A stretch of DNA of 64,000 nt from positions 26,319,083 to 26,383,082 of the forward strand of contig NC_084671.1 in the NCBI RefSeq assembly GCF_028389875.1, read 5' to 3'. Positions 27,101 to 37,700 of the stretch are shown here, piece after piece. A model generated the notes under the pieces. The model worked only from the letters and a program-made list of their open reading frames with translations. It ran no database searches and was not told the origin of the DNA. The stretch's first letter is position 1. Every line of letters begins with the position of its first letter. Origin of the DNA: Rhea pennata (lineage: Eukaryota > Chordata > Aves > Rheiformes > Rheidae). A program made the position numbers and the translations under genes.

Positions 27101-28611
27101 GAGACTTGCAGACTAGTGCATGAATAGTATTTTATGCAATGCCTTAAGAGCTACGACTGTCTCTAAGTTAAGGGAGGAGTGGCCCCCAGAGAAGAGGGAA
27201 CGTGACAATAACGTTATATACCTCCTGGTGCCGCCCTTTCTATTAATAGCGAGTCCTTGTTATGGCACCTCTAGCTGAAGTGTAGTGCCCCAGGGACTTT
27301 TCAGCCAGTAGGAACATACACATTTCTGTAGTGATGGAGCAGGTTTAATTCAGTTGCCCACCCAAGTTTCTAATGACATTTGAGATGTCACAGGGTACTT
27401 GGCTTGGCCTTCAGCTGTTGCACTGCACCTCCTGTCTTCTCTCCCTCTCAGCCCTTGTGGTTCTATGGATACAATATACCATCTTGGACACCTCTGGACC
27501 CTTACACGTAGGGACTGAATTGAGCCCTAAGCCACTATTTAGAGAAGATTTTTGCCTTTTTGTTAGACTTCCAGAAGAATGGCCCTACATCCAAAGCCTT
27601 CGCACCTGAAAGAAAGCTTGTGAAAAAATACTGCTTAGAAGTGTTCAAAAAGAAAAAGCTCATCTTGTAAATCTAACATAGTTTACTAAAACTTCATACA
27701 TCAGGCATTTAACAGTGCTGTTTTCCTATTCACAGTTTAGTGACCTAGACACAAGTCAAAACCCTCTTACAGAGAACCCAGTTTTGCAGATGGACCATAA
27801 AGGCACACACTGCTTTGCATTTGCCCAAGTATCTTTATCAATCACTGAAATTCTAGAATAATACTAAATTGCTTCACTTCTAGGCAATTAGAAACAGTTC
27901 ACAGTAACTCTTAGCTGAGAAAAGCTTTGGAGAGATCCTACTGTCTGGTAACAGGGAAAACACCTTTCACTCACATCAGTGAAGTTACCATTATCAGTTG
28001 AGTTCTGGGGTCGTCTTTAAAGGATATACGTACAGTAAGTACCACCATACAGAGGCCACACCTACTGTAAAGCCTTCTAGTTTACAGATGTCACTCCTGC
28101 TATCTTCTACTCTTCCTTCCTCTGCAAGGACAGCCACATTATCCTTTCCATTCTTGCACTCTGTTCTAAGGCTCTTTGAAGTCATATGCTACTAGTAGTA
28201 ATAGTAAAAATCAACATAAAGGCCCTAGAAAACATGCCCAAAGTGCCTAATTTTAGTTCCCCAAATTTGAAAATGTGGCTTTGCAAAAGTAATTTGAATT
28301 TTCGTTCCAGTGTCACAAAGAGAAGAGTTGTCACAGGACAGTGGTCTACACAGGAAGATAAGAATGGTGATTTCTTTCCCAAATATAAATGAATATTCAT
28401 TTTTCTCTTGTGCATTTCAGGAAGTGCTCCCTGAACACTCAGGAGTTTGTTTTCAGAAAAAGAATGTGGTTTCAGTTTGAACGCCAGGATGCTCACTACA
28501 AGACAATTAGGTTAAAAACGTAATTCAGAAGTACCTACCTGAATATGGACAGCTGCTGTTGATGGAGCACATTAGTAGGAGAAACATCACAAGTGAGGAA
28601 CCTCTCTCCAT
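10166..28611 (-). CDS. Vitamin K-dependent Gla-EGF-EGF serine protease, factor VII/X-like, next to PROC
   Basis: Eight coding exons join in phase into 617 codons: 28539-28611, 26278-26438, 25440-25464, 25198-25311, 23780-23914, 22452-23110, 20318-20435 and 10166-10734. Order: signal peptide (1 to about 23), propeptide to R41, Gla domain 42-86, EGF1 87-124, EGF2 125-169, activation region, protease domain from I375. Likely catalytic residues are H416 (VVTAAHC), D462 (NSDIALL) and S559 (GDSGGP). The Asp in [10 protein letters not shown] predicts cleavage after Arg/Lys. The heavy chain starts [15 protein letters not shown]. The Cys pair there is a factor VII/X trait, absent from factor IX and protein C. 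The role is inferred: a secreted liver zymogen of the clotting family. Oddities are an activation region of about 193 residues, an EGF1 without calcium consensus, and a 9.6 kb last intron made of repeats. Factors VII, X and Z sit in a different cluster, so this is an extra paralogue. Confidence 0.9.
11128..20104. repeat. 9 kb GT/G-rich tandem repeat filling the last protease intron
   Basis: The plus strand is almost only G and T, with GTGTGTGGGG-type runs. It is punctuated dozens of times by a conserved block reading roughly TCTCTGTGCCTCTGTG then GGGTGTCTGCATGGAGGGG (for example near 11290, 12380, 13500, 15050, 16255, 19555). Units vary by run-length changes. The tract lies between the exon carrying catalytic His and the exon carrying Asp and Ser. 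The transcript of the host gene would be CA/C-rich. Many G runs of three or more suggest quadruplex potential. The lack of stop codons produces long false reading frames on both strands. Confidence 0.95.
16434..18235. repeat. Tandem duplication of a 0.9 kb block within the minisatellite
   Basis: Landmarks recur at an offset of 901-902 bases. The block gcgcctctgtgagtgagtg is at about 16459 and 17361. The acctggcgggg-like GC-rich patch (ggactggcgggg) is at about 17169 and 18070. The tgtctagtggggtg border is at about 17272 and 18173. The two copies are almost identical, so this doubling is recent. Confidence 0.8.
20318..20435 (-). CDS. Protease exon 7: catalytic histidine exon
   Basis: It encodes [20 protein letters not shown] then [19 protein letters not shown]. 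It carries catalytic His and the Cys that brackets it. The length of 118 bases equals PROC exon 7. The acceptor is ttctttcatgcag and the donor is gtaagt. Confidence 0.93.
20436..22451. other. Protease intron 6
   Basis: About 2 kb between the activation exon and the His exon. It contains a run of about 20 A at 21314 and a C-run near 22137. I see no further coding or RNA signal. Confidence 0.6.
22452..23110 (-). CDS. Protease exon 6: giant activation exon
   Basis: This 659-base exon starts [13 protein letters not shown], with the chain-linking Cys and a dibasic RR, and ends DDSR then [15 protein letters not shown]. Between RR and the activation Arg lie about 193 residues. They carry about eight N-glycosylation sequons (NVT, NGS, NKT, NTT, NAT, NET, NQT, NTS), two additional Cys (GDCGQ, RWCEQ) and imperfect repeats built around AGQN-x-T. 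Factor X has a glycosylated activation peptide of only about 50 residues. The reading frame is open throughout and both splice sites are good, so the expansion is real in this sequence. Confidence 0.9.
23780..23914 (-). CDS. Protease exon 5: EGF2
   Basis: It encodes [20 protein letters not shown], then [20 protein letters not shown] and KCVQS, with six Cys in EGF2 spacing. The acceptor is cattgcag and the donor is gtaaag, in phase 1. Confidence 0.92.
24146..24182. repeat. Poly-T run of about 37 bases
   Basis: A homopolymer lies in protease intron 4 (between the EGF1 and EGF2 exons). On the minus strand it is poly-A. I see no retroposon body attached to it. Confidence 0.85.
25198..25311 (-). 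CDS. Protease exon 4: EGF1 without calcium consensus
   Basis: It encodes [20 protein letters not shown] then [18 protein letters not shown], with six Cys in EGF spacing. The usual DGDQC start is replaced by GLNPC. The Asp/Asn normally beta-hydroxylated (C-x-D/N-x4-Y/F-x-C-x-C) is Ile, so calcium binding in this domain is probably lost. Confidence 0.9.
25440..25464 (-). CDS. Protease exon 3: 25-base aromatic-stack microexon
   Basis: It encodes MEFWFNYK plus one base. This is the hallmark 25-base exon of the vitamin K-dependent family, and the PROC copy at 38941-38965 has the same length. Confidence 0.92.
26278..26438 (-). CDS. Protease exon 2: propeptide and Gla domain
   Basis: It encodes [17 protein letters not shown], a carboxylase-recognition propeptide ending in the KR cleavage site, then [20 protein letters not shown] and [17 protein letters not shown]. 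Ten Glu residues are available for gamma-carboxylation, and the C-x4-C Gla loop is present. Residue 8 is Ile, whereas protein C has Leu. The length of 161 bases equals the PROC exon. Confidence 0.93.
26439..28538. other. Protease intron 1
   Basis: About 2.1 kb between the signal-peptide and Gla exons, AT-rich and unstructured by eye. I find no additional exon or repeat family. Confidence 0.5.
28539..28611 (-). CDS. Protease coding exon 1: signal peptide
   Basis: The ATG is at 28611-28609 and the exon encodes [20 protein letters not shown] followed by CPYS. The hydrophobic core VMFLLLM makes a classical signal peptide. The donor is gtaggt, in phase 1. A likely 5' acceptor (cgtttccctctgcag) puts the exon's 5' border at about 28652. 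Confidence 0.85.
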
Positions 28612-30092
28612 TTTAGTGAGTTTTTGGAATCCTCTGGCTTCCTGCTGCTTACCTGCAGAGGGAAACGGAGAATGAAACTGGCATACCATCACAAAGGCAA
28701 CAAGGGTCAAGCAGAGAGCAAAAAAAGAGACAGAAGTAGAAGCAAGAGGACAGAAGACTGAAAAAAGAACAAAAACTAATGGATTAATTTTGCTCTGATT
28801 TCCTTTTTCTTGCTCTAACAACACTGATGATGCATACTAAAACAGGAATCCCCGTAGTTCACAAGGCAACGTGTACAGATTGACATCGCTCAAGAAAGTG
28901 GCACAGGGTCTGATCCAAAGCCCATGGAAGTGGCAGCAAAGCTCTGACGAATGTGACAGGCATGGATCAGGCCCAAGTTGAGCAGAAGCCAGCTCCCCTG
29001 ACAGCCTTGTTTAAACTGCGAAGGATCCCAGGCTGAGGTCGGAGCCACACGGTTCAGCCAGTTGTTTCTAATGACAGTAGCTGTCGTGTAATTACTGACT
29101 GTCTTATTTAATAAGACCATATGCTAGAATTTTTATTAGGAAACTAGCCACCACATACCTGGCAGTAAATTTTATGAGAGAGAAGTTTGTACTTCTTTAT
29201 TTTCACAGTTTCAACAATTTTGCCAGGGTTTGATAGGAGTTATTTCTCTATTTGTGTCATCTTCCAAAACACAGGACCCAGAATACATTCGCTTTACAGA
29301 AACCCATACAATTATACTCACTTTTTTCCCTTTTCTTTTCTGTTTTCTTAAGGGAAGACAGAAGAGAGATTTGGATGTACACCAGGAACAGCCATGAGGT
29401 CAAGAGATTGATCATTAACCAGTCACAAATATTGACAGAGGAGAAACAACCTTCTGGATTCTGTGAAACACACCTGGAACCCAAAATCAAAATAAAATGG
29501 TGTGCATGTGTTTCTACACACACACCTACACACATATTCTTAAAAAGCTGTCTTTAAAAACATCCTCCAGCAACAAAAGTGACTTCCCTGCAACAACTTT
29601 TTTCAGGAAAATTTGGTGTTTTTGAGAGAGGATTTTTGAAGCTCCATCTTCTTTCAGTAAGTAAGATCAACTGATATGGAAAATACCCAAGCTCCTCTAT
29701 GGACCCTTCTGTTGAAATATGCAAAGTTGTGAGCGTGTAGGAGGATTCACAGCAGGAGGGCAAACACTGCCCTGCAGTAATCATGGCTATTCACAGACAT
29801 TACAGCCTCTAGTTAAGACACATTTTACTGATTTTGAATACAATGCTGTTTTTCCTTCTAATTTAATGTCTAGCAACCTCAGTCTTCTCAGAAGCTTATA
29901 TTCCCAATTCAGGCCTTGGCTAGAAAGCTGCTGTTCAAAGAAGCATAATTCTTTAACATTTATTCATTTTTAAATCTAGCACCAAAGAAAAAAGTGTGCA
30001 TGTAGGGGAGAGAGAGAGACAGAGGGGGCTGAACGTACTCTTTGGTTTCAGCTCGCCTCCAACATGAAGCCCTTGGCCTGTGAGCGTTGCTA

Positions 30093-30133
30093 CTTTTATG
30101 CAAGAATCAACCTCAGCACTTGCTTAACAAACA
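30093..30133 (-). promoter_or_regulatory. Candidate promoter of the protease gene
   Basis: On the minus strand a FOXA-like TGTTTGTTAA (30124-30133) is followed by GGTTGATTC and a TATA-like CATAAAAG (30093-30100). This arrangement suits a liver gene. It is about 1.5 kb upstream of the ATG, so it needs an untranslated first exon to the left of 30070 spliced to the acceptor near 28652. This is inference from motifs only. Confidence 0.35.
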
Positions 30134-31071
30134 TGTAAGCAGCTTGTGAGTCAGCAAGCCTAAGGCCACAAATTCAAGGGATATTAAGCCTCTTTGCTTG
30201 AGAGCATATTAAATTTCTTATAAATTCTGATACCAATTTTTAAACCTGCAAAAACTGTCATTGTATTAAACTTCATTTTGACTATTACTGCTTCCTGTGG
30301 CTTTATTGGTGCTATATATCTTTATTTTATTTACTGTCAAATACATATAGATACAGATGCAAACAAAAAAGTTATCAGTAAATACTAGGTAGGCTAATAT
30401 TGCCTGCAACTGATTGCATTCACTAACATAAGCATTCTTTTCTAATAATTTGCTTATCTTACTAATTAGAAGAGATTTACAGACATTAAGATAAAAAGAG
30501 TATGCAAAAGCTTGGAATTAATTCTTCTGAGTAACAGTAGAAGCATTGACTTTTAAGGAGGTGCATGCAGGGAGAAAATCAGGCACTGATTTTGCAAGAA
30601 ATTGAAAATATGGAGAAGTTCTGCTGACCTGTTTAATTAACTTAATCTGTGAGCACTGGAGTAAAATGTGAATGAGTGGAGGCAATGATGATCCTGTTAA
30701 AATTTCATTGTGTTGAAAGAAAAGCTACGCAAATGCAGAGCAAACCAAATTAATGATTGTGGATAACGTGACAGAGTAAAGCTGAGGTGACGGAACTGTA
30801 TTACTAAACTGATTTTTGAACCACTTCCCTAAATTGGTCTCTCTAATTCGGTCTTCTCCTGCCCTTCCTCACCTCTCAAACCAGTTCAGTCATTTTACTC
30901 TTCAAAGGCATATCCTTTGCACCATGAACAACCTTATCGTTTACAGCATCTAAGCTTAACAGGGTACTGTTTCTTGGCTGTAAGCCTGAGTAGGACCACG
31001 TTACAAATAAACAACATAAGCTAGAAAAAGTACCACGGAAAACAGTACACGAGGTTAAGATATATGCAATA

Positions 31072-31077
31072 TTTAAT
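31072..31077 (-). terminator. PROC: Candidate poly(A) signal ATTAAA of PROC
   Basis: TTTAAT on the plus strand reads ATTAAA on the minus strand, 80 bases after the PROC stop. It is the nearest plausible signal. A stronger AATAAA cluster lies further away near 30300-30330. Confidence 0.4.
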
Positions 31078-31156
31078 CCTGAAGATTTGACAGTACATTA
31101 TACTGCATACTGTCACTAGCACACAGCCACAATATTCCAGACTCACAATGTAAGAA

Positions 31157-31728
31157 TTAACCCTTAAAAGAAGCAAACATGTCATCTATGTGGCGTTGGA
31201 TCCACTCAAGGTACTGGCTAACTTTGGTGTAGACTCCAAATTTCTCCAGTCTTCCACAGCCTTCGCCCCAGCTCACTAGTCCAACCAGAAACCAAGTATC
31301 CCTAAATTTAGTGATCATGGGGCCTCCACTGTCCCCACTGCAGGAATCTTTCTTGTCTCCTAAGCTCCCAGCACACAGCATGTTATCAGAGATAGCAAAT
31401 CTCATAGCTTGGGCACACTCATTCCGGGCAACCATGGGGATTTCAATATAACTGAGGACAGCAGAGTAATTCTTCTTGGCAACCTCACTTGTGCTGCCCC
31501 AGCCAGTTATCACCATTTGCTTCCCATTTGTTGTCAGCTCATGTTCTGCCAGGTCCCTGGTGGGAAGACAGATAGGGAGCACGTATTTGTTATACGTCAC
31601 AGGCTCAGCCAAGTGCAGCATGGCTATGTCATTGTCAGAAGTCTCCTTGTTATAATTTTCATGGCTCATATGTTTGTCAACCCAAATGGTTTGCTCCTCC
31701 GCCTCAGTACGGAAACGGTGATATTTAC
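31157..31728 (-). CDS. PROC: PROC exon 9: Asp and Ser part of the catalytic domain
   Basis: The acceptor is tttgctcttccag. The exon encodes catalytic Asp ([13 protein letters not shown]), the chain-linking Cys ([11 protein letters not shown]), a sequon KNYS, the S1 Asp and Ser ([11 protein letters not shown]) and LVSWGEGCG. It ends FASFKG and TAA. Confidence 0.95.
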
Positions 31729-34700
31729 CTGGAAGAGCAAACAAGAAGATGAGAGATGTTCCTGAGCTTTCTGATCTGTCAAAGCAAAGGGAGTCCTCCT
31801 TCACCTTCACCACTAAAGTCTCTGGATTACACTGGCGCTTTAGGAGTCTACGTTCCGCTTTTAATATCCTTGCAACAGAGACATTTGCTCATTTTGTTTT
31901 TAGGTTAACATGTTCAATTTAATTTAATGCACGATAAATCTTTACTCTTTTCATATTTGTCTGTACTATGAATAAATGTGGTACTAAATGAATTAGTATT
32001 CCAGAGTTAGGCTCATCAGTTGAGAAACTGAAATGCTTCTGCATTGCCATGTTATGTCCATATTACTGTACTCTGCGTGTAACTAGAGAGATACTCTTGA
32101 GGAGGAAAATAATCTTCTTAGAGTCAGTATTAAAACCTGGAAGACCAAGAGTGCAGCAAAGCAAGAAATTTACAGTAGTATGAGTGTTTTGCTGTATATC
32201 CAGTATCTGAATGACTGAAATTCAGAATCTAAAAGATAAATGTGACATATTAGCAAAGACTGCTCCTTTTTTAAAACCTTGGAGCTGTATTTTAAAGAGT
32301 TTCTGACCACTTAAGACTTCTCCGTCATTATTTGTACTACACAATCATGGCCACTTCACGAGCCAAGCAGTTATGCAAAAGTGAATAGGAAACTAAGTTG
32401 AAAAGAGCCACAAAGGCAAGAACAAGTCATTTGTATGTGATACACTGGAAAAGACAGAGAAGGATCTGTCCAATATGATCTTGAGAGTGAGTCACAAAAA
32501 TTAATTGTGTGGGTTTTTTTCCTGTAAAAGAGTCACAGTGTCTCCAAGTGTAACAGCCTTAAGACCAATCAAGAATTAGATTCTCAAAACACCTCTCAAG
32601 TCTAGTCTTGGATTTCCAGATCACTTATTTCTGAGTCTCTCTTCTTGCTCCTTTGCAGACAGCCAACATTACCATATATACCCACAGGGAACAGCACGCT
32701 TCCATACCTGAAACGGATCTGCCAGGCACCTGTATTATATAGTACCAAAGCTCGAAGAGGTTGTTATTATCAAGCCATTACACACAAATCCATTTTTTCC
32801 CTGCTGTTACGACCTCTCTTCTTCATGGTGGCAGTGCTCTTGGAGCAGAATTTCTTACTACGTGCATTCATTTTGCAGCAACCTTGGCAGGGGGCTGGCT
32901 GTCATGGATTCCCAATGGTAAGGGGCAGGTTTTTTTCCTATCTTCACAGCTACAAAGCTCTGCTTTAGACCTCAGAATTCACTGAAGTGACTGTGGACTC
33001 GGTCACTGTGAGAGCACCTCTTCTGGAGAAGCCAGTGGAGTTGTGTGGGACCATACCTTCAGCCAGGCTTCACATGCTCCGTATACAAGTACGGCCACGG
33101 ACTCTCTAGCTCCTGACAGCCAACTACAAACAGGTGAGCAACAGCTCCTGCAGCAGCGCCACCAAAGCAGTTTCTCCCTTCTCCCTTCCAAACACCTCCA
33201 CAAGAGGACATCCTTTTGACCTCTGGTCATGAATACTTCCTTTCTCAGTTGTTATCTACCCCAAGAGTTTCAAAGTCCTATCCACACCTAGAGGTACTGA
33301 ACCTAGAAACTGTGTGAAACACATCTAGTCCCTTCTACACATTAAGGAACATGATATTTTGTAGCTGGCAGAAAAATATTACCCTGAGGTTCTACATAAA
33401 CAAGGAATTGTAAGATCTGTTCTCGAAAGGGAGAGACTTAGTATTTTGAATTGATGCAACTATTGTTACATCCACCTCTCTGCTCTGCTTTCTTGGAGCT
33501 CTGAATATTCTTGTTGGTGCTGTAACCTGGAGAGGTACGAACAAGAGCTATCAGCAGGAGATTTGGGATGATGTTCTCAAGCCCATCTTCCAGAACTTTA
33601 GCTACTCCAAGATGTAACTTTTCATTTCAGACATCAACAATCCATGTGAATCCTGCTCTAGGATCCTACACTACTGCTCAACCTCCTGACTGCAAACCTT
33701 GACACAAGCTTCCTCTCCAGTTTTGCTCTTACAGACAGTCAGCAGAGAGGCACAGCAGGATGAAGTCAGTTGATAGAAGCAGGTCTAGTAAGAACTCCAC
33801 AGTTTCATGATAGATGCCTTTGTTATGGTCACGGAGTTCACACCTGCCCTAGCACAGTGATGCCTCCGTTCCAGGCATCTCAGAGCCTTGATGGTGGATG
33901 TCTCTAGGGTTTAGAGCACGTGTGTCCTTTCCTGATGAGAATCAGCTTTTTTGGTGGCACTGAAGTGCCCAAAAGATGCATGTGAAAGGACCACCATGTG
34001 ATGTTAAGCTGGGTCTTAGAAAGGTTCCCTTTTTACTTGACCTGGAGTATCATCTAGATATTAAGATTTTTCTTTCTCTTGCTGTTGAAGTCCCAGGCTG
34101 TGGCCATTGAGCCCTGCACGCGCACCCCACACCACTGTAGAGGGCCTTTCTGTGGACTCCATGTCACCACAGCAAGATTCCTTGAGGCTTAATGAGAGGG
34201 GTTCTCTGGTCAGAAGTCACAACTCACAATCCATGGCCATACATTTGCTTCATGTGTTAAGGAAGGTCTTGTGGGTAACTTGGAAAACTGGGAAAGATTC
34301 ACCTCCTTCTTGCTGATCATTTTTACACTACCAATTATTTTGTGTATTCATTATAAATTATGTGCATTCTACAAATTTGTGTGTAAGGTGTCTCCTGAGT
34401 TTCAGGTGAGCCAAAAAAAATTAACCTTCTCAAAACAGAGTTCTCAAGTGCTGACACCGTCCTTTTCAAAAGCAGCTTTTGAAAACTGCTTATCTCCCCT
34501 CCCACCCCCATTTGGACAGCACAAGACTCTCTTGACAGATCCTACCCCTTCTTTCCTTGCTGCAGAAAGAGATCTTTGGGCATGGCTATCCCAGCTGAAA
34601 GCTTGTCACACGGGAAAGATCTCCACCAAGACCTGCAGTATGAGACCCAGGTGGAGTGATCTGAGTACATCTTCAATATTTCCCCTAGGCAATATTTCCA

Positions 34701-37700
34701 TCCTTGAGACCTGCAGGTCTGTCCCAATGAAGTTCCATTCACAACTACGTCAAGCACCACGGAGGATTCCAACATAGCCTTCAATAGCTACTTTTCCCCA
34801 AAAAACATTCCAAGACACTTTATCAAGTAACCTGCAGAAGTTTCTGCTTCTCAGGACTCACTATAACCTGAAAGTACGTATGAACAATCACTCAATAGGG
34901 AAGAAAGTTACTATTAACTTTAAGTGTTTGTAGATGCGTAGTCGGTATGCACAGTTTATGTGTATATTTATAAGCTACCACGGTCACTTCTACTTTGAAA
35001 TCCCTCTAGAAAAAATGGTTATTCTGGCACTAAGAGAACACAAGGGAATATTGCATACTTCTCCATTCATCCTGTACGTTGAACAAAATGGAGGATGGAC
35101 ATAAACATATCCATCCATACATCCCTTAAATGTTTCTGGCCTCACACGTTTTCACGTCAACAATGCATATGGAACATACAAAACCCAATACATTTCCAAG
35201 ACCTTCCACACTTACTGAAACAACCTTTTCACTAAAGGAGAAAGAAAGCAGTTCAGCTAATATCCCTCTAATGTCACCAATAGTAGATAGAAAACAATAA
35301 AACAGAAGAAACTACTTAAATTTGAATGGAACACTAATTATCTTTATCTGTTAATTCAAGAGTGGTACTGTACCCAATATACGTTTTGTCATGCTCAAGT
35401 GCAGCAGTGCTAGTAACGCTACATTACAGCTCATCTGTCAGTATTGCTGTTCTGCAACACCTCTCCTCCTTCTCCACCAACTCTTTTAAGCAAAGACATT
35501 CAAATATATCAAAAGGTAGGAAGAGACACTGTGACACTGACGCATACCTAGGTTCTTTCTCCTCCTGGGCTCAAGACTTTACATACACTTTGGAAAAAAG
35601 AGTTTCTTTAGCATTGGGGTGACCTTAAATACTTTTACCAGCAGAAATACACAAGCAGAAGAGCTTTCCTAGAACACAATCTAAATTTGAGAGCACAGAT
35701 TACCTTAACTTTTCCATTTCTCTACCTTCAAGACAGGCAGTAAAGCTCAAGAAGACTTAAGTTCACTCTCACGGTAAGTAGACAGCTGCTCAAGCAAAAT
35801 CATGTAGTTTTACTAATATTTTTTGATTTGGGTTAAAGTGCATATTAAAATGCTACCTAAACAACCCACTTGCTATATCCAGAAGGACTTTCCCCTTTAT
35901 AACCTACTGTTTTTTCTCCTGAGATGACAAACCTTGGGAATGAAAGAGCTGCATTTAAAAAAGGGGGATAATTTTTTTTTCTCCATACCAAGTTTCACTT
36001 TAAGCCCCTCTCGTGTTTCAACGCAGTGTGCTGCTGTTAGGACCCAAGATGGATGGATGAGAACGCCCCCACATAGAAATTTCCCATTGCTATTTTGCAG
36101 CATAATCTGAAAGAAAGACAGAGAGATCTCACATCACAGGAAATATGGCTCTCAAAAAATACACACTCTTCCTGGTTGCAAAATACACTAATGCCTCAGG
36201 CACCAAAGCATGTTACATTTATTGAAGTCAAAGCTTCTGCAGTGGGATAAAAGCACTATGAAGAAGATCTCTATGGAACATCTACAAAGGACTAAAGAGG
36301 GCTGGCTTTATCCAAATCAGCAAGGGATGATGTTGGTCATGGTGAGGAAGCACTCGGATACTTCAGAAACTTTGAAACCCTGAGCTCAAATGAGGGGATT
36401 ATTCTTCTGTCCACTGCATGCCAGAAGACAGTATGTTGTCTCAGGCTGCAATTCTCATGTGATGGTGTAAAAGGGCCTTTTATGTCAAAGAGGAACTAGG
36501 CTCTGAGTATACACGCTCACTAGTTTCATGGCATGCTCGCTCTGTAAGTGCACCTCTTTCTGACATCCCAACTTGCTCTATGAAGCTATGGCACATTCTG
36601 CTGACTAAACCTGCTAACTTGAACTTATGACAGATAAGGTTTATAAGAACAGCTACAAACAGAAAGGGAGAGAAATTACCTTCCACTCCTACCTTAATGC
36701 TCTACAGTAGCTGCAGCATGTAGCAGGCTGCATGAGCTGCAGGGATGAAGTGGCCTCCCCAGCACAGAGTGACAGAATACGTGAGTTCATCACTGTCCCT
36801 TCTCTTGGCACTGTTGGCAAGGTAAAAAGCTTGGCAACAGTGACAAGCCCAGAGTCCTAACAGATGAGAAACTATTTCTCTGGTACTCTAACTTTCAAGT
36901 TACTCTTGGAAAATCTATGCCAAGGTAATCAGCTTTGTATGATGCTGTCACTGCTAATGCAGGAGCCTTTCTGGAATAGCTGGGCAGAGAGAGCTATTCT
37001 GGAAATACCTATTCTTTTCTCCTCACCTGCCAAGGGCTGTCTCCTCTTCTTCCTGGTTTCCCCTCAATGAGCCGAATATTGAATCCTCCTTTGGTTTCAA
37101 CATGGTCCGCTTTCACTCTTCCACAAGGGAACTCCACTACAAGACATGCAGAGAAGTTAACTAGCAAAGACCAGATGACCTAACAAAAAACCTCTTCCAA
37201 AAGCTTTTCCCCTTCTCTCTAAACTAGGCTGTACTATTAGTGGCTTTGTGGAAGTCCTTTGCTGCTTTGCGGAGGAGGTAGTTTCCTGATCCACCTATAT
37301 GGCTCAGTGAGGTAAGCAGAGGCACAGGTTGGATTCTTAATGGCCATGAAGTGGGCATGGAGCTGGAAAATGCTGGTACAGAGCTACTCTCTATGCAGTG
37401 GGTGCTTTGAAAATTATTAGGAATTATTCGGTAAAAGACTCTTATTTCACACTTGAATAATCCTCCATCAAATCTGGACTACAAACATCCTCTTCTTACC
37501 AACAGGCTTGCACATGGTATGGTTGCTCATCAAGCGATACCCAGACGCGCAGCTGCAGTGGCGGCACTGGTTGGCAGGGTCATCCCTACAGAAGTGCTCA
37601 CATCCTCCATTGTCGATAGAACAGTTGGTGTATTTGACCTCTGGGGAAAAAAAAAGAGGAACAGCAAGAGAGACTTGAGAAGCTGGAAAGCTGAAGAGTC

